Below, in pieces: positions 54,027 through 62,603 of a DNA stretch of 64,000 nucleotides; within the stretch, counting starts at the first letter, position 1, and every line of letters begins with the position of its first letter. The notes under the pieces are model-generated. The model saw nothing but the letters and a program-made list of their open reading frames with translations, was not told the DNA's origin and searched no databases. The position numbers and the translations under genes were made by a program. Origin of the DNA: PRDV01 sp963710865 (GTDB lineage Bacteria > Babelota > Babeliae > Babelales > Babelaceae); NCBI GenBank assembly GCA_963710865.1, contig CAVQBR010000002.1:682001-746000 (forward strand). The letters run 5' to 3'.

Positions 54027-54333
54027 GGTGTTTTTTCCTCAAAAGTTGTAGTTTTTCCCCATTTATTTTAAGTTTAAGTCTTTTGTTTTCGTTAAATCAA
54101 TAATTGCTAAAAATTTTTATTTAGCTTTTATTATAAATGACAAACAATGCATTATACGAGTTAGCTTAAATTTCTTAGAACTTGTTACGCAACTGTCACC
54201 TAAAAGGTAAAGAAGTCGTTAAGTGGATGCTCCTTTTATGGCCGAGGCTCTTGTTTTTGCTTGTTTCTATTTGGTAGTATTAAATTGTAGCCAGTACCTG
54301 GACTACGAGGTCGCCATAACAATTGGAGAGAAA

Positions 54334-55167
54334 ATGAAGCTATATCTGTTGCTTTTAATCGCTTTTAACTGCATTGCTCAGCATGCAAGTGCTGAGGTTG
54401 AGTTTGTCATACTCATAACTTCATATAATAACGAAAAATATGCGTTAGATAATCTCAAGTCAGTATGCTATCAAAAAGCTTCGAAGCCTTATCAGGTTAT
54501 TTGCATCAATGATTGTTCCAGAGACAAGACTAAGGATATTCTGAACGCATACGTGCGTGAATATCACCTCGAATCATTCGTTACTCTCATCCATAATGAA
54601 AAGAGGGTTGGCGCTTTAGCAAATATCTATACTGCTATCCATTCATACATTCCTGATCATAAAGTGGTTGTTTCCGTTGATGGAGATGATGCTCTTGCTC
54701 ACGATGAAGTTCTCCTTAGGTTGGAAAAGGCTTATCAAAATCAGGACATATGGTTGACCTGGGGGCAGGCTCAAAATCTTTCAGATGGTGTTCTTCGTTC
54801 AAAAGAGCTTCCAAAAGAAGTCTGGACCAAAAAGAAACTCCGCACAAGTCGTTGGGTAACTTCTCACTTGCGCACGTTTAAGGCCGGTCTTTTTAAGAAA
54901 ATTGAGAAGTCTGACTTACTGTATGACAATGAATTCTTTCCTATGGCTTGGGACTTAGCTATTATGTTTCCTATGCTTGAAATGTGTGCACCTCTCACAG
55001 AGTACGCAAAGCCCCATTGTCTATTCATTCCAGAGGTGCTTTATCGCTATAATGACTTAAATGAGATTGGCGATAGCTATGTTAATGGTAAGCTCCAGTA
55101 TCAATTGGCGAAGGTTATTCGAAAAAGGAAGCCCTATGCTCCTTTGAAAATGCTTAATCTTCGATAG
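54334..55167 (+). CDS. exported GT2 glycosyltransferase
   Basis: I start at ATG 54334 (277 aa), preceded by GGAGAGAAA and opening a signal peptide (MKLYLLLLIAFNCIAQHASA). The in-frame start 37 codons earlier (54223) has no ribosome binding site. It contains VEFVILITSYNNEKYALDNLKS, YQVICINDCSRDKTKD, VVSVDGDDAL, and SHLRTFKAGLFKKIEKSDLL, then DLAIMFPMLEMC. It is the last intact gene of the glycan island. Confidence 0.85.
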   Translation: MKLYLLLLIAFNCIAQHASAEVEFVILITSYNNEKYALDNLKSVCYQKASKPYQVICINDCSRDKTKDILNAYVREYHLESFVTLIHNEKRVGALANIYTAIHSYIPDHKVVVSVDGDDALAHDEVLLRLEKAYQNQDIWLTWGQAQNLSDGVLRSKELPKEVWTKKKLRTSRWVTSHLRTFKAGLFKKIEKSDLLYDNEFFPMAWDLAIMFPMLEMCAPLTEYAKPHCLFIPEVLYRYNDLNEIGDSYVNGKLQYQLAKVIRKRKPYAPLKMLNLR

Positions 55168-55859
55168 CGTCTACTGCGGTATATGACAATTATCCAAAAA
55201 TTTCATTCTTATCGCTAAAATCATCCTATTGAAAGCTACTATTCTCGAATGAGTATGCTTATCTTCTCTTGAAACGTTTTGTGAGCGAGCGAGTCGAGCC
55301 CATATGCCATTATGTTTTCATCGAGTGGGAAGATATCAGTGCCAGGATAAATACCACCAAGATGATCTAAGTGGAGGTCCTTCAACGCAGTCTGCATCGG
55401 TTATCTTTGGGCTATCTGTGTATTTTATTTTGCCTTTTCTTGATATTTTCAAGCCATGGCGTTAGTCTGCGTATCATGAAGATGCCAACAAATACGTCGA
55501 AGTAGTTGTTTACCGTATGATATGCCTGATAATACGAAGGATTTAATTTCGAGGAGACAATTTCCGTAGTTCCTTGTTTCACTGTATAGGGGAGAGGCAT
55601 TTCACCCGATTCTCTTTCGCCAGCATAATTTTTTTACTCGCACCTGACTGCAATAATGTCCGCAAAGCCTTTTTCTATCGCTAAATACGTTTTAATAACT
55701 CAGCTATGCCTGATCCGTCCAATGAGCAATTCGGCTTCAGATGACGTCTCAAATTAGTTTTTTTTAGATGCCTCGAGCGCCACCGCTATTCTCGCATAAC
55801 CCGCTTTAACTGGAGCTTGCAGAGGCGATCCGTGAACATCTCAGGTCTTTCGATCTAAA
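55168..55859. other. gene-free interval
   Basis: About 690 nt with stop codons in all frames apart from a 62-codon open frame that lacks a ribosome binding site. It lies between the glycan island and the ankyrin genes and may include decayed ankyrin coding sequence, but I could only recognise that from 55860 onward. Confidence 0.35.
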
Positions 55860-56039
55860 CCATAGATAGCAATAATCTAACTATTTTCGAAGGACTCACT
55901 AGCGGCTGCTGCATGCAAAAGGATAAATCAAGTATTAGTTTTAAGGCGCATATCAGCATCCCTAGCTATAAATAGTTCAATTGCTGCCTTATTAACAGCT
56001 AGTCACCGTAGTTATTGCTATGCCTGCAGTCAATAACAA
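55860..56039 (-). pseudogene. decayed continuation of the ankyrin gene (extra supra-repeat copy)
   Basis: Directly past the stop of the 56040 ankyrin gene the minus strand still reads LLLTAGIAITTV. After further disruption it reads AAIELFIARDADMRLKT and LLHAAA, pieces of the same ankyrin consensus. The order matches a further copy of the 132-residue supra-repeat with a deletion after GV-PKE that fused PKEM to a stop. Confidence 0.7.
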
Positions 56040-58661
56040 TTACATTTCTTTGGGTCTAACCCCTTGCGAAAGTAAGAAACGAAACATCTCAAATTGACCA
56101 TGTTCAACTGCCGTATCACAAAGGGTCAAACCATTTTTGGTCGCAACATGTATATTCCCACCATTAGCCAACAATATGGTCATGATCGGTAGATGCCCGT
56201 GTTTTGCTGCCGAGTGTAGCACAGTCCAGCCATCGAGCTTTGCTCTTTTGACATCAGCGCCTTTAGATACAAGCAGCTTAACTGCTTCTATATTGCCATG
56301 CCCGGCCGCCTCATGCAGCGGAGTCCAACCATCATTACCGACCGTAGTTACAGGCACGCCTGCAGTCAGTAACATTAGGATAATTTCAATAGTGCCATTT
56401 CTAGCAGCGGCATGCAGTGGAGACCAGCCATCATTATTACATCTCTTTGGATCTACCCCTCGGGAAAGCAAGAAACGAACCATCTCAACTTGACCATGTT
56501 CAGCTGCTGAATGCAAAAGGGTTATCCCGTCTTTAGTTGCAATATGTATATCACCACCATTAGCCAACAACATGGTCATGATCGGTAGATGCCCGTGTTT
56601 TGCTGCCGAGTGTAGCACAGTCCAGCCATCGACGTTTGTTCCTTTGGCATCAGCGCCTTTGGAGATAAGTAACTCGACTGCCCCGGCATTACCGTGCCCG
56701 GCGGCTTCATGCAGCGGAGTCCAACCATCATTACTGACCGTAGTTACAGGCACGCCTGCAGTCAATAACATTTGAATAATTTCAACATTGCCGTTTTTAG
56801 CCGCTGCATGCAGTGGAGACCAGCCATTATTGGTACATCTTTTTGGATCTACGCCTTGAGAAAGCAAGAAACGAACCATCTCAACTTGGCCATGTTCAGC
56901 TGCCGAATGTAAAAGGGTCACCCCATCTTTAGTCGCAGCGTGTATATCACCGCCATTAGCCAGCAGCGACATAATCGTTAGATGACCGCCCTCTGCTGCT
57001 GAGTGTAGGATAGTCCAACCGTCGACCATTGCTCCTTTAATATCAGCACCTTTAGAAACAAGGAGCTCAACTGCTCCGTTATTACCCATTTGCGCTGCTT
57101 CATGCAATGGAGCCCAGCCATCGTTACATACCACTGCTATATCTATGCCTGCAGTCAATAGCATTTGAATAATTTTAACGTCGCCGTTTCGAGCAGCTGC
57201 GTGCAATGGAGACCAACCATCTTTATTACATCTCTTTGGATCTATACTATGAGAAAGCAATGAGCTTACTACGTCAGTATGACCCTTTTCAGCAGCAAAA
57301 TGCAAAGCATTCAACCCATCATGGGTTGTAGCATGTACATCGGCACCTCTAGCCAATAAAATATTCACTACACCAAGATGACCGCAATAAGCTGCAGAGT
57401 GCAATGGAGTCGAGCCGTCAACTTTAGCAGCATTTGCATCAGCACCTTTAGCCAATAAGAGTTCCGCAATACTATTTGCACCTTTAGAAGCAGCATATTC
57501 TAGTGGGGTTGTACCTCTATCGTCGGCTCTATTTAATTCAGACCCTTTACTGAGCAAAAACTCAATGACTGGCAGATGGCCTCCTTTCACCGCAGACAAT
57601 AGAGGTGTTGTTCCATCATTGCTTGCAGCTCTGATATCAGCTTGAGTCTTAGAAAATAAAAAATTAACCATATGTAGTAACCCTTTGCTTGCCGCACAAA
57701 AAAATGCTGTTCGGCCAGAGCTATCCCTAGCATTAATATCAGCACCAGCAATCAATAGCAAATCAATTATCTCAGTATCTTTCTCAACATTACACAGAGT
57801 TGCAAGGTGCAACGGTGTCATTCCATCCTTGTCAGTTTGTGTCAAATCTGAGTTTGCCATTAATAATAATTGGACACCCTCCATGTAACCCATTCGAGCT
57901 GCTTCTAATAAAAGGGATCCTACCTCTGCACGTGCCCTTAATAATAGGGCTAACATCGAAGTGTTACGATCTAGAAGCGCTTTGCGTAATGGGTTAATGC
58001 CTGTCGCATCAGCTTTATTTTTATCTGGGCGTACAAGTAATAACTTAGTGGCAAGAGTAGTGTTATTATCTATCACTGATTGAAGTAAAGGTGTTGTACC
58101 ATTAACATCCGCTCTATTTGGATCTGCCCCCATTTTAAGTAAGAGCTTCAGGCTATCGGGCTTATTAGATTTGACAGCGCAATATAAGGGTGTTTCTCCC
58201 CCACTATTAGCTCTATTTATGTGAACTCCGGCGTTTAGTAACATGCTCATAATGTCTGGGTGGTCATTCTCGGTAGCCAAAAACAAAGAAGTTTTGCCCT
58301 CTAATGTTGCTTTATCTCTATCTGTAGATGCTACTAATAGAAGTCTAGTTGCTTTAATATTGCCACTTACTACTGCTAGAGCAAGGAGTTGTTCTTGGTG
58401 GCCTCCTTCGCCTGAGGTAGCGTTATGAAAACCATTTAAATTCAGATCAGCTTCATGTGCAGAGTAGATTTTCGTTAATTCGTATATCAAGCTCGCAAGC
58501 GGTCTAGATAATGTACGAAAATAGGTATTCGGCTCTTCAATTACTATTTTTTCTAATTCATGAGCAGTCAATGGACAAAGCTCACGTTTGGAAACTTCAA
58601 TACCAAGACAGACTTGAAAAAAAACTATGACGATCGCGCTCACCTTTACTACACATTGCAT
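56040..58661 (-). CDS. exported ankyrin-repeat protein with 132-residue supra-repeats
   Basis: I start at the ATG at 58659-58661 (873 aa), preceded by AGGAAGGGTTGTAAT and opening a signal peptide (MQCVVKVSAIVIVFFQVCLG). The longer start at 58733 lies before the promoter -10. After an N-terminal region of about 90 residues containing NTYFRTLSRPLASLIYEL, about 22 ankyrin repeats fill the rest. The C-terminal third consists of three nearly identical blocks of four repeats (132 residues, 396 bp). Ankyrin proteins of intracellular bacteria usually bind host proteins. The signal peptide implies Sec export, with delivery beyond that inferred. Confidence 0.9.
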   Translation of the reverse strand: MQCVVKVSAIVIVFFQVCLGIEVSKRELCPLTAHELEKIVIEEPNTYFRTLSRPLASLIYELTKIYSAHEADLNLNGFHNATSGEGGHQEQLLALAVVSGNIKATRLLLVASTDRDKATLEGKTSLFLATENDHPDIMSMLLNAGVHINRANSGGETPLYCAVKSNKPDSLKLLLKMGADPNRADVNGTTPLLQSVIDNNTTLATKLLLVRPDKNKADATGINPLRKALLDRNTSMLALLLRARAEVGSLLLEAARMGYMEGVQLLLMANSDLTQTDKDGMTPLHLATLCNVEKDTEIIDLLLIAGADINARDSSGRTAFFCAASKGLLHMVNFLFSKTQADIRAASNDGTTPLLSAVKGGHLPVIEFLLSKGSELNRADDRGTTPLEYAASKGANSIAELLLAKGADANAAKVDGSTPLHSAAYCGHLGVVNILLARGADVHATTHDGLNALHFAAEKGHTDVVSSLLSHSIDPKRCNKDGWSPLHAAARNGDVKIIQMLLTAGIDIAVVCNDGWAPLHEAAQMGNNGAVELLVSKGADIKGAMVDGWTILHSAAEGGHLTIMSLLANGGDIHAATKDGVTLLHSAAEHGQVEMVRFLLSQGVDPKRCTNNGWSPLHAAAKNGNVEIIQMLLTAGVPVTTVSNDGWTPLHEAAGHGNAGAVELLISKGADAKGTNVDGWTVLHSAAKHGHLPIMTMLLANGGDIHIATKDGITLLHSAAEHGQVEMVRFLLSRGVDPKRCNNDGWSPLHAAARNGTIEIILMLLTAGVPVTTVGNDGWTPLHEAAGHGNIEAVKLLVSKGADVKRAKLDGWTVLHSAAKHGHLPIMTILLANGGNIHVATKNGLTLCDTAVEHGQFEMFRFLLSQGVRPKEM

Positions 58662-58709
58662 ATTACAACCCTTCCTAACTGTACGCATTAAACTTACAAA
58701 ACAATTTTT

Positions 58710-58738
58710 ATCATACCGCTGAGCATAATTCAAATCAA
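58710..58738 (-). promoter_or_regulatory. promoter of the minus-strand ankyrin gene
   Basis: Minus strand TTGATT (58738-58733), 17-nt spacer, TATGAT (58715-58710), about 40 nt of leader before the ATG at 58661. Confidence 0.65.
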
Positions 58739-59133
58739 GTTCTATTTAAATTTGCCTGTTGATACAAAGTCAAAACTCTTAAACCAAATACTTACATTTA
58801 TTGGCCGTAAAATGGGTATGCCTACAAACCTGTTGAAGGTTATTCCAATTCAGGCAGTAAACTCCAGTTGTTGAGTACTCTCAAAAGCCCAAGGAATTGA
58901 TGACTTCGCGAAAAGAGCTTTAGCACACGAATCAAAAATAGAAAGCTTGAGTACGTTTGTAAACTTGAGTATGGTTCAGAGGGTTACATTGGAGCGGCTG
59001 AAGGAGGAAGAATCGTCGAACAATTACCCGTTGGGAAAAGAGATCTATCATGTCTTACCTGGGTCTTGGAATTACGTCTTATTTGATATCTTTTTCATGA
59101 GTAAGCTATGATCTATGTGAGCGTAAACCAAAA
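58739..59133. other. divergent intergenic region with a possible gene remnant
   Basis: A 46-codon frame (58971-59111, MVQRVTLERLKEEESS...) has no ribosome binding site and extends upstream in frame without a start. It could be the tail of a decayed gene. Nothing matches a known family. Confidence 0.3.
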
Positions 59134-59162
59134 TTGACATTAGCTCTTTAAAAATTTATAGT
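59134..59162 (+). promoter_or_regulatory. near-consensus sigma70 promoter of ankyrin gene 59207
   Basis: TTGACA (59134-59139), exactly 17 nt, TATAGT (59157-59162), leader about 38 nt with AAGGAGGAG as ribosome binding site. The strongest promoter I can read in the window. Confidence 0.8.
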
Positions 59163-59206
59163 ACGGTTAGTTAATGGTTTACATTTTTTAATAAGGAGGA
59201 GTTTAA

Positions 59207-62110
59207 ATGAACAATCGATTTAAAGTACTATGCTTGCTTGCGACAATCAATTCTCAGGTTATGTATGGAATGGTACGTGAATCATCCTTTGAAAAGAGAG
59301 TATCGGCCGCTTATCCAGCGGCAGCTCCTGCGGTTGCTAGAGGTGAACCAAGAGTTTCAGCCGCATCTCCTTCTGACGAAACAACGACTATTTCTACTGG
59401 AATGAATGGCGAAGTGCGGGGAGCAGTGGTATCTGCTGCTTCCGCTAGTGACTCGGTCCCGGCGGATAGAACATTAGATCCCAATCTTATTGAAGCCATT
59501 CGTATTGTCCAAGAAAAGGGTATAAAGTGTGACACGAGAGTGCTCCATGCCGACGTTCTGTTTCTCATAGCAGCAACAAACGGATATGATGAAGTAGTCA
59601 AGCTTTTATTGGCAGCAAAGATTGATCCGAATAAGCCGAATAGCCGCGGAGAAACGCCATTGCATTGTGCTGCTCGTAGGGGATATGCAAAAATAGTTAA
59701 GAAGTTGGTGAAGGGCGGTGCTGCTCTGAACAAAGCACCTGAGGCCACTCGAGAGACACCACTTTATATTGCGGCTCAAAATGGGCATGTACGAGTCGTA
59801 GAATATTTGGTGGCTGCAGGGGCCAATCCTAATGAGGATGACCTGAGGGGTAGAACTCCCTTACATGCAGCTGTTTTGGAGAAAAATATTCTGGTTATTA
59901 TAGAATTGCTAAAAGCTGAGAAGATCGATAAAGAAAAGGCAGACACAAATGGCATTACTCCATTGTGCCGCGCCATTATGCAAGCGGTTAGTGCGAAAGT
60001 GGACCAAGGTGATAGGGTAGGAGACGTAAGAGATGCTGAGATAGTAGATCAAAGAGATACTGAGATAGTAGACGCTTTGATTTCTGCTAAAGCAAATACC
60101 ATGGGTGCCATGAGGAAAGAAATTACAATTAAGGGCGCTGATGGTCTGCCGAGAGTGTGGAAAACTAATACTTCGCTTTTGATGATAGCAGCGCAGAGGG
60201 GCCGCGGTGACATTTTGGCCAGACTACTCAAAAATGCGGATACTGCGCATAAGGATGCATATCTGAATCCTTCTTTATACAGAGCTGTAACAAATGGCCA
60301 TGAAAAAGTTATGAATATATTGTTATTGGAAAAAGGTGTACAGAAGGATGGACTGCTCCTCCATGAAGGGCCATTTTCCTATGAGGCAACACCACTATAT
60401 TTCGCGGCTAAACAAGGTCACGCTAATGTTGTTTCTAAGTTGTTAGACTTGGAGGTTCGTATAGATGTTGAATGTGATGGACGTACTCCATTGTATGCCG
60501 CCGCAGAAGAAGGTCATCCTGAAGTTGTTAAATTGTTGATGGCTAAGAAAGCCGACTGTTTCAAGACTTGCGGTGGATTAACACCGTTGGCGATTGCCGC
60601 ACAAAACGGGAAAATGGTTATTGGAGAGTTGCTCGCAACCGCCCCAGAGCTTCTTCATATGCGAGAGCATAATGGAAAAACACCCCTGTTTCTCGCTGTT
60701 GAAGGAGTTAAAGAAAATGAATTGGAGAATTATCTTGCCGTTGTTTCTAAACTAATCGAGTGGGGGGCTGACGTTGATGCGCGTAATAATAGCGGAGAAA
60801 CTGCATTGCATGTTGCAGCGGATATGGGCTATGCTAGACTTCTATCGAAATTGCTACCAAAAGCAGATAAAAATGCTGCTGCACAAGATAAGCGAACACC
60901 GTTATCGGTTGCCTGCGAAAGTTATTCTTTGGGAAATAGGACTGACGAGAGAAGAGAAATAATCGAGATGCTCTTAAATGCAGCAGCCAGCACGGAGCAA
61001 AAAGTGAATGATAATGGCGAAACAGTTCTGTTTCTTGCAGTGCGTAGCAACAATTATGAAGTTGCAAAATTATTATTGAGCCATTTAGCACATCGTGAGG
61101 CTTGCAATCGATATAGTGAAAACCCCCTTCATATTGCCGCTGAGAGGGGCGATATGCGCATGGTTGAATTATTAGTCAAGCCATTTCTTGAAAATCGAGT
61201 AAATGGTCCAGTATCTACTGATACCCGTGATCAGATCTCTTCTACTAAGACAGGCGATGATTCAAGGAATCTTGGTGTAAGCACTGCTGATGGAAGTGCT
61301 AAAGTTATTTCATTGGATCGATCATTCATAAATCAGCAGCGGGAATGTGGGGCTACACCGCTCTTTCAAGCTGCACGGAAAGGTCATCTTGACGTTGTTC
61401 AACGACTCATAGAAACTGGGGCAGATAAGAACATTGCTAATTGCGCTGGCGTATCGCCTCTGACCGTAGCAGCAGAAAATGGCCACAAAGACGTGGTTAC
61501 CCACTTGTTGGGTTTAGGCTCTGCAGGCGCGTCATCAGATTTATTGTTTGTTGCGGCCAAAAACGGTCACGAAGCGGTAGTGAGATTACTACTCGAAGGA
61601 CATATCAATGGCATCGAAACCCGTTGCGATGGATTGACGCCATTGTTTGCCGCAGCCCAAGGGGGCCACGCTCCTGTAGTTGGTTTATTACTATCTCAGG
61701 GAGCAAAGGTTACTGTAGTATGTCACGGCATGACTCCCTTGTATGTTGCTGCCCAGAGAGGCCATGCAGGCGTTATTGAAGAATTATTTAGAGTAATGGA
61801 GAGCGGCGATCTAAATGTTAATACGACTTCAGCGGGTGACGATGGGGTGAAAAGGACGCCATTATTGGTAGCTGCTGAAAATGGTCATGAACATGTGGTT
61901 CGATTATTGCTAAGCCAGGGCGCAGAAGTTGAAATGTCTGCGAAGGGTATTTCGCCTTTGATTATCGCGTGCAAAAATGGCCATCTTGGCGTCGTAAGAG
62001 CGTTGTTGAGTCATCCAGATGTCGATAAGGAAAGACGCTGCAATGGTCAGACACCAAAGGACATTGCTCTTGCCAATAATTATAATGAAATTGCCGCGCT
62101 ATTTAATTAA
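59207..62110 (+). CDS. exported ankyrin-repeat protein
   Basis: This 967-aa protein has a signal peptide (MNNRFKVLCLLATINSQVMYG), then an Ala/Ser/Pro-rich linker (about 30-100; VSAA..P repeats). Ankyrin repeats of 33 residues then run to the C-terminus, interrupted by several longer insertions around 265-300, 490-520 and 665-710. AAGGAGGAG precedes the start. The insertions and diverse repeats contrast with the homogenised repeats of the divergent neighbour at 56040. Probably a secreted host-interacting protein. The partner is unknown. Confidence 0.9.
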   Translation: MNNRFKVLCLLATINSQVMYGMVRESSFEKRVSAAYPAAAPAVARGEPRVSAASPSDETTTISTGMNGEVRGAVVSAASASDSVPADRTLDPNLIEAIRIVQEKGIKCDTRVLHADVLFLIAATNGYDEVVKLLLAAKIDPNKPNSRGETPLHCAARRGYAKIVKKLVKGGAALNKAPEATRETPLYIAAQNGHVRVVEYLVAAGANPNEDDLRGRTPLHAAVLEKNILVIIELLKAEKIDKEKADTNGITPLCRAIMQAVSAKVDQGDRVGDVRDAEIVDQRDTEIVDALISAKANTMGAMRKEITIKGADGLPRVWKTNTSLLMIAAQRGRGDILARLLKNADTAHKDAYLNPSLYRAVTNGHEKVMNILLLEKGVQKDGLLLHEGPFSYEATPLYFAAKQGHANVVSKLLDLEVRIDVECDGRTPLYAAAEEGHPEVVKLLMAKKADCFKTCGGLTPLAIAAQNGKMVIGELLATAPELLHMREHNGKTPLFLAVEGVKENELENYLAVVSKLIEWGADVDARNNSGETALHVAADMGYARLLSKLLPKADKNAAAQDKRTPLSVACESYSLGNRTDERREIIEMLLNAAASTEQKVNDNGETVLFLAVRSNNYEVAKLLLSHLAHREACNRYSENPLHIAAERGDMRMVELLVKPFLENRVNGPVSTDTRDQISSTKTGDDSRNLGVSTADGSAKVISLDRSFINQQRECGATPLFQAARKGHLDVVQRLIETGADKNIANCAGVSPLTVAAENGHKDVVTHLLGLGSAGASSDLLFVAAKNGHEAVVRLLLEGHINGIETRCDGLTPLFAAAQGGHAPVVGLLLSQGAKVTVVCHGMTPLYVAAQRGHAGVIEELFRVMESGDLNVNTTSAGDDGVKRTPLLVAAENGHEHVVRLLLSQGAEVEMSAKGISPLIIACKNGHLGVVRALLSHPDVDKERRCNGQTPKDIALANNYNEIAALFN

Positions 62111-62134
62111 GGTTTGATACAAATTATTTTCAGA

Positions 62135-62174
62135 CACATTTGAATCAGAACATAAGCATTCTGATTCAAATGTG
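62135..62174 (+). terminator. perfect 16-bp stem-loop after ankyrin gene
   Basis: CACATTTGAATCAGAA, loop CATAAGCA, TTCTGATTCAAATGTG. It lies 25 nt past the stop codon and has no T-run, so it may be a bidirectional or 3'-stabilising structure rather than a classical terminator. Confidence 0.5.
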
Positions 62175-62603
62175 GACGCGAAGATTTCGAAATTAGAAGA
62201 GCACGAATTGATTTTATCTAAGATGAAAGCTAGGTCTAATTAAAGTTAAAAGAGGGAGAGAAGTATGATAATAACAGTAAATCGAACATATGCTTCTTGG
62301 CGACTGCACATCTGGGTAGCTGCTCTTTTTAGCGAACGTTTGTTACATTCCCATTTAATAAGTATCATGGATTCTTTCAAGAGGTTCATCCATAATTTGA
62401 TCATTGGGTTGCGCGAGATATTGCTTTAGCGAGCGTTGCCTGGGGTGTCAGGCGATGAAAAAGGAAAAAATTAGTAAGCTATCCCGAGTTGCTAAAGAGA
62501 GTAGGAATAGCGATAGGGAAGGGTAAATAAGATGAAGAAAATTATTTTAAAAGTTTGTGAAGTGGTAGACGAATCAAAAGATTATAAAAAAGGAGCTCTT
62601 ACT
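62175..62603. other. gene-free interval
   Basis: No supported gene. An in-frame ATG at 62532 could extend the next gene but would bury its signal peptide. Nothing else is recognised. Confidence 0.35.

Noticed and set aside
58971..59111. 46-codon frame between the divergent ankyrin genes
   Set aside because: No ribosome binding site; the frame continues upstream without a start, so at best a gene remnant.
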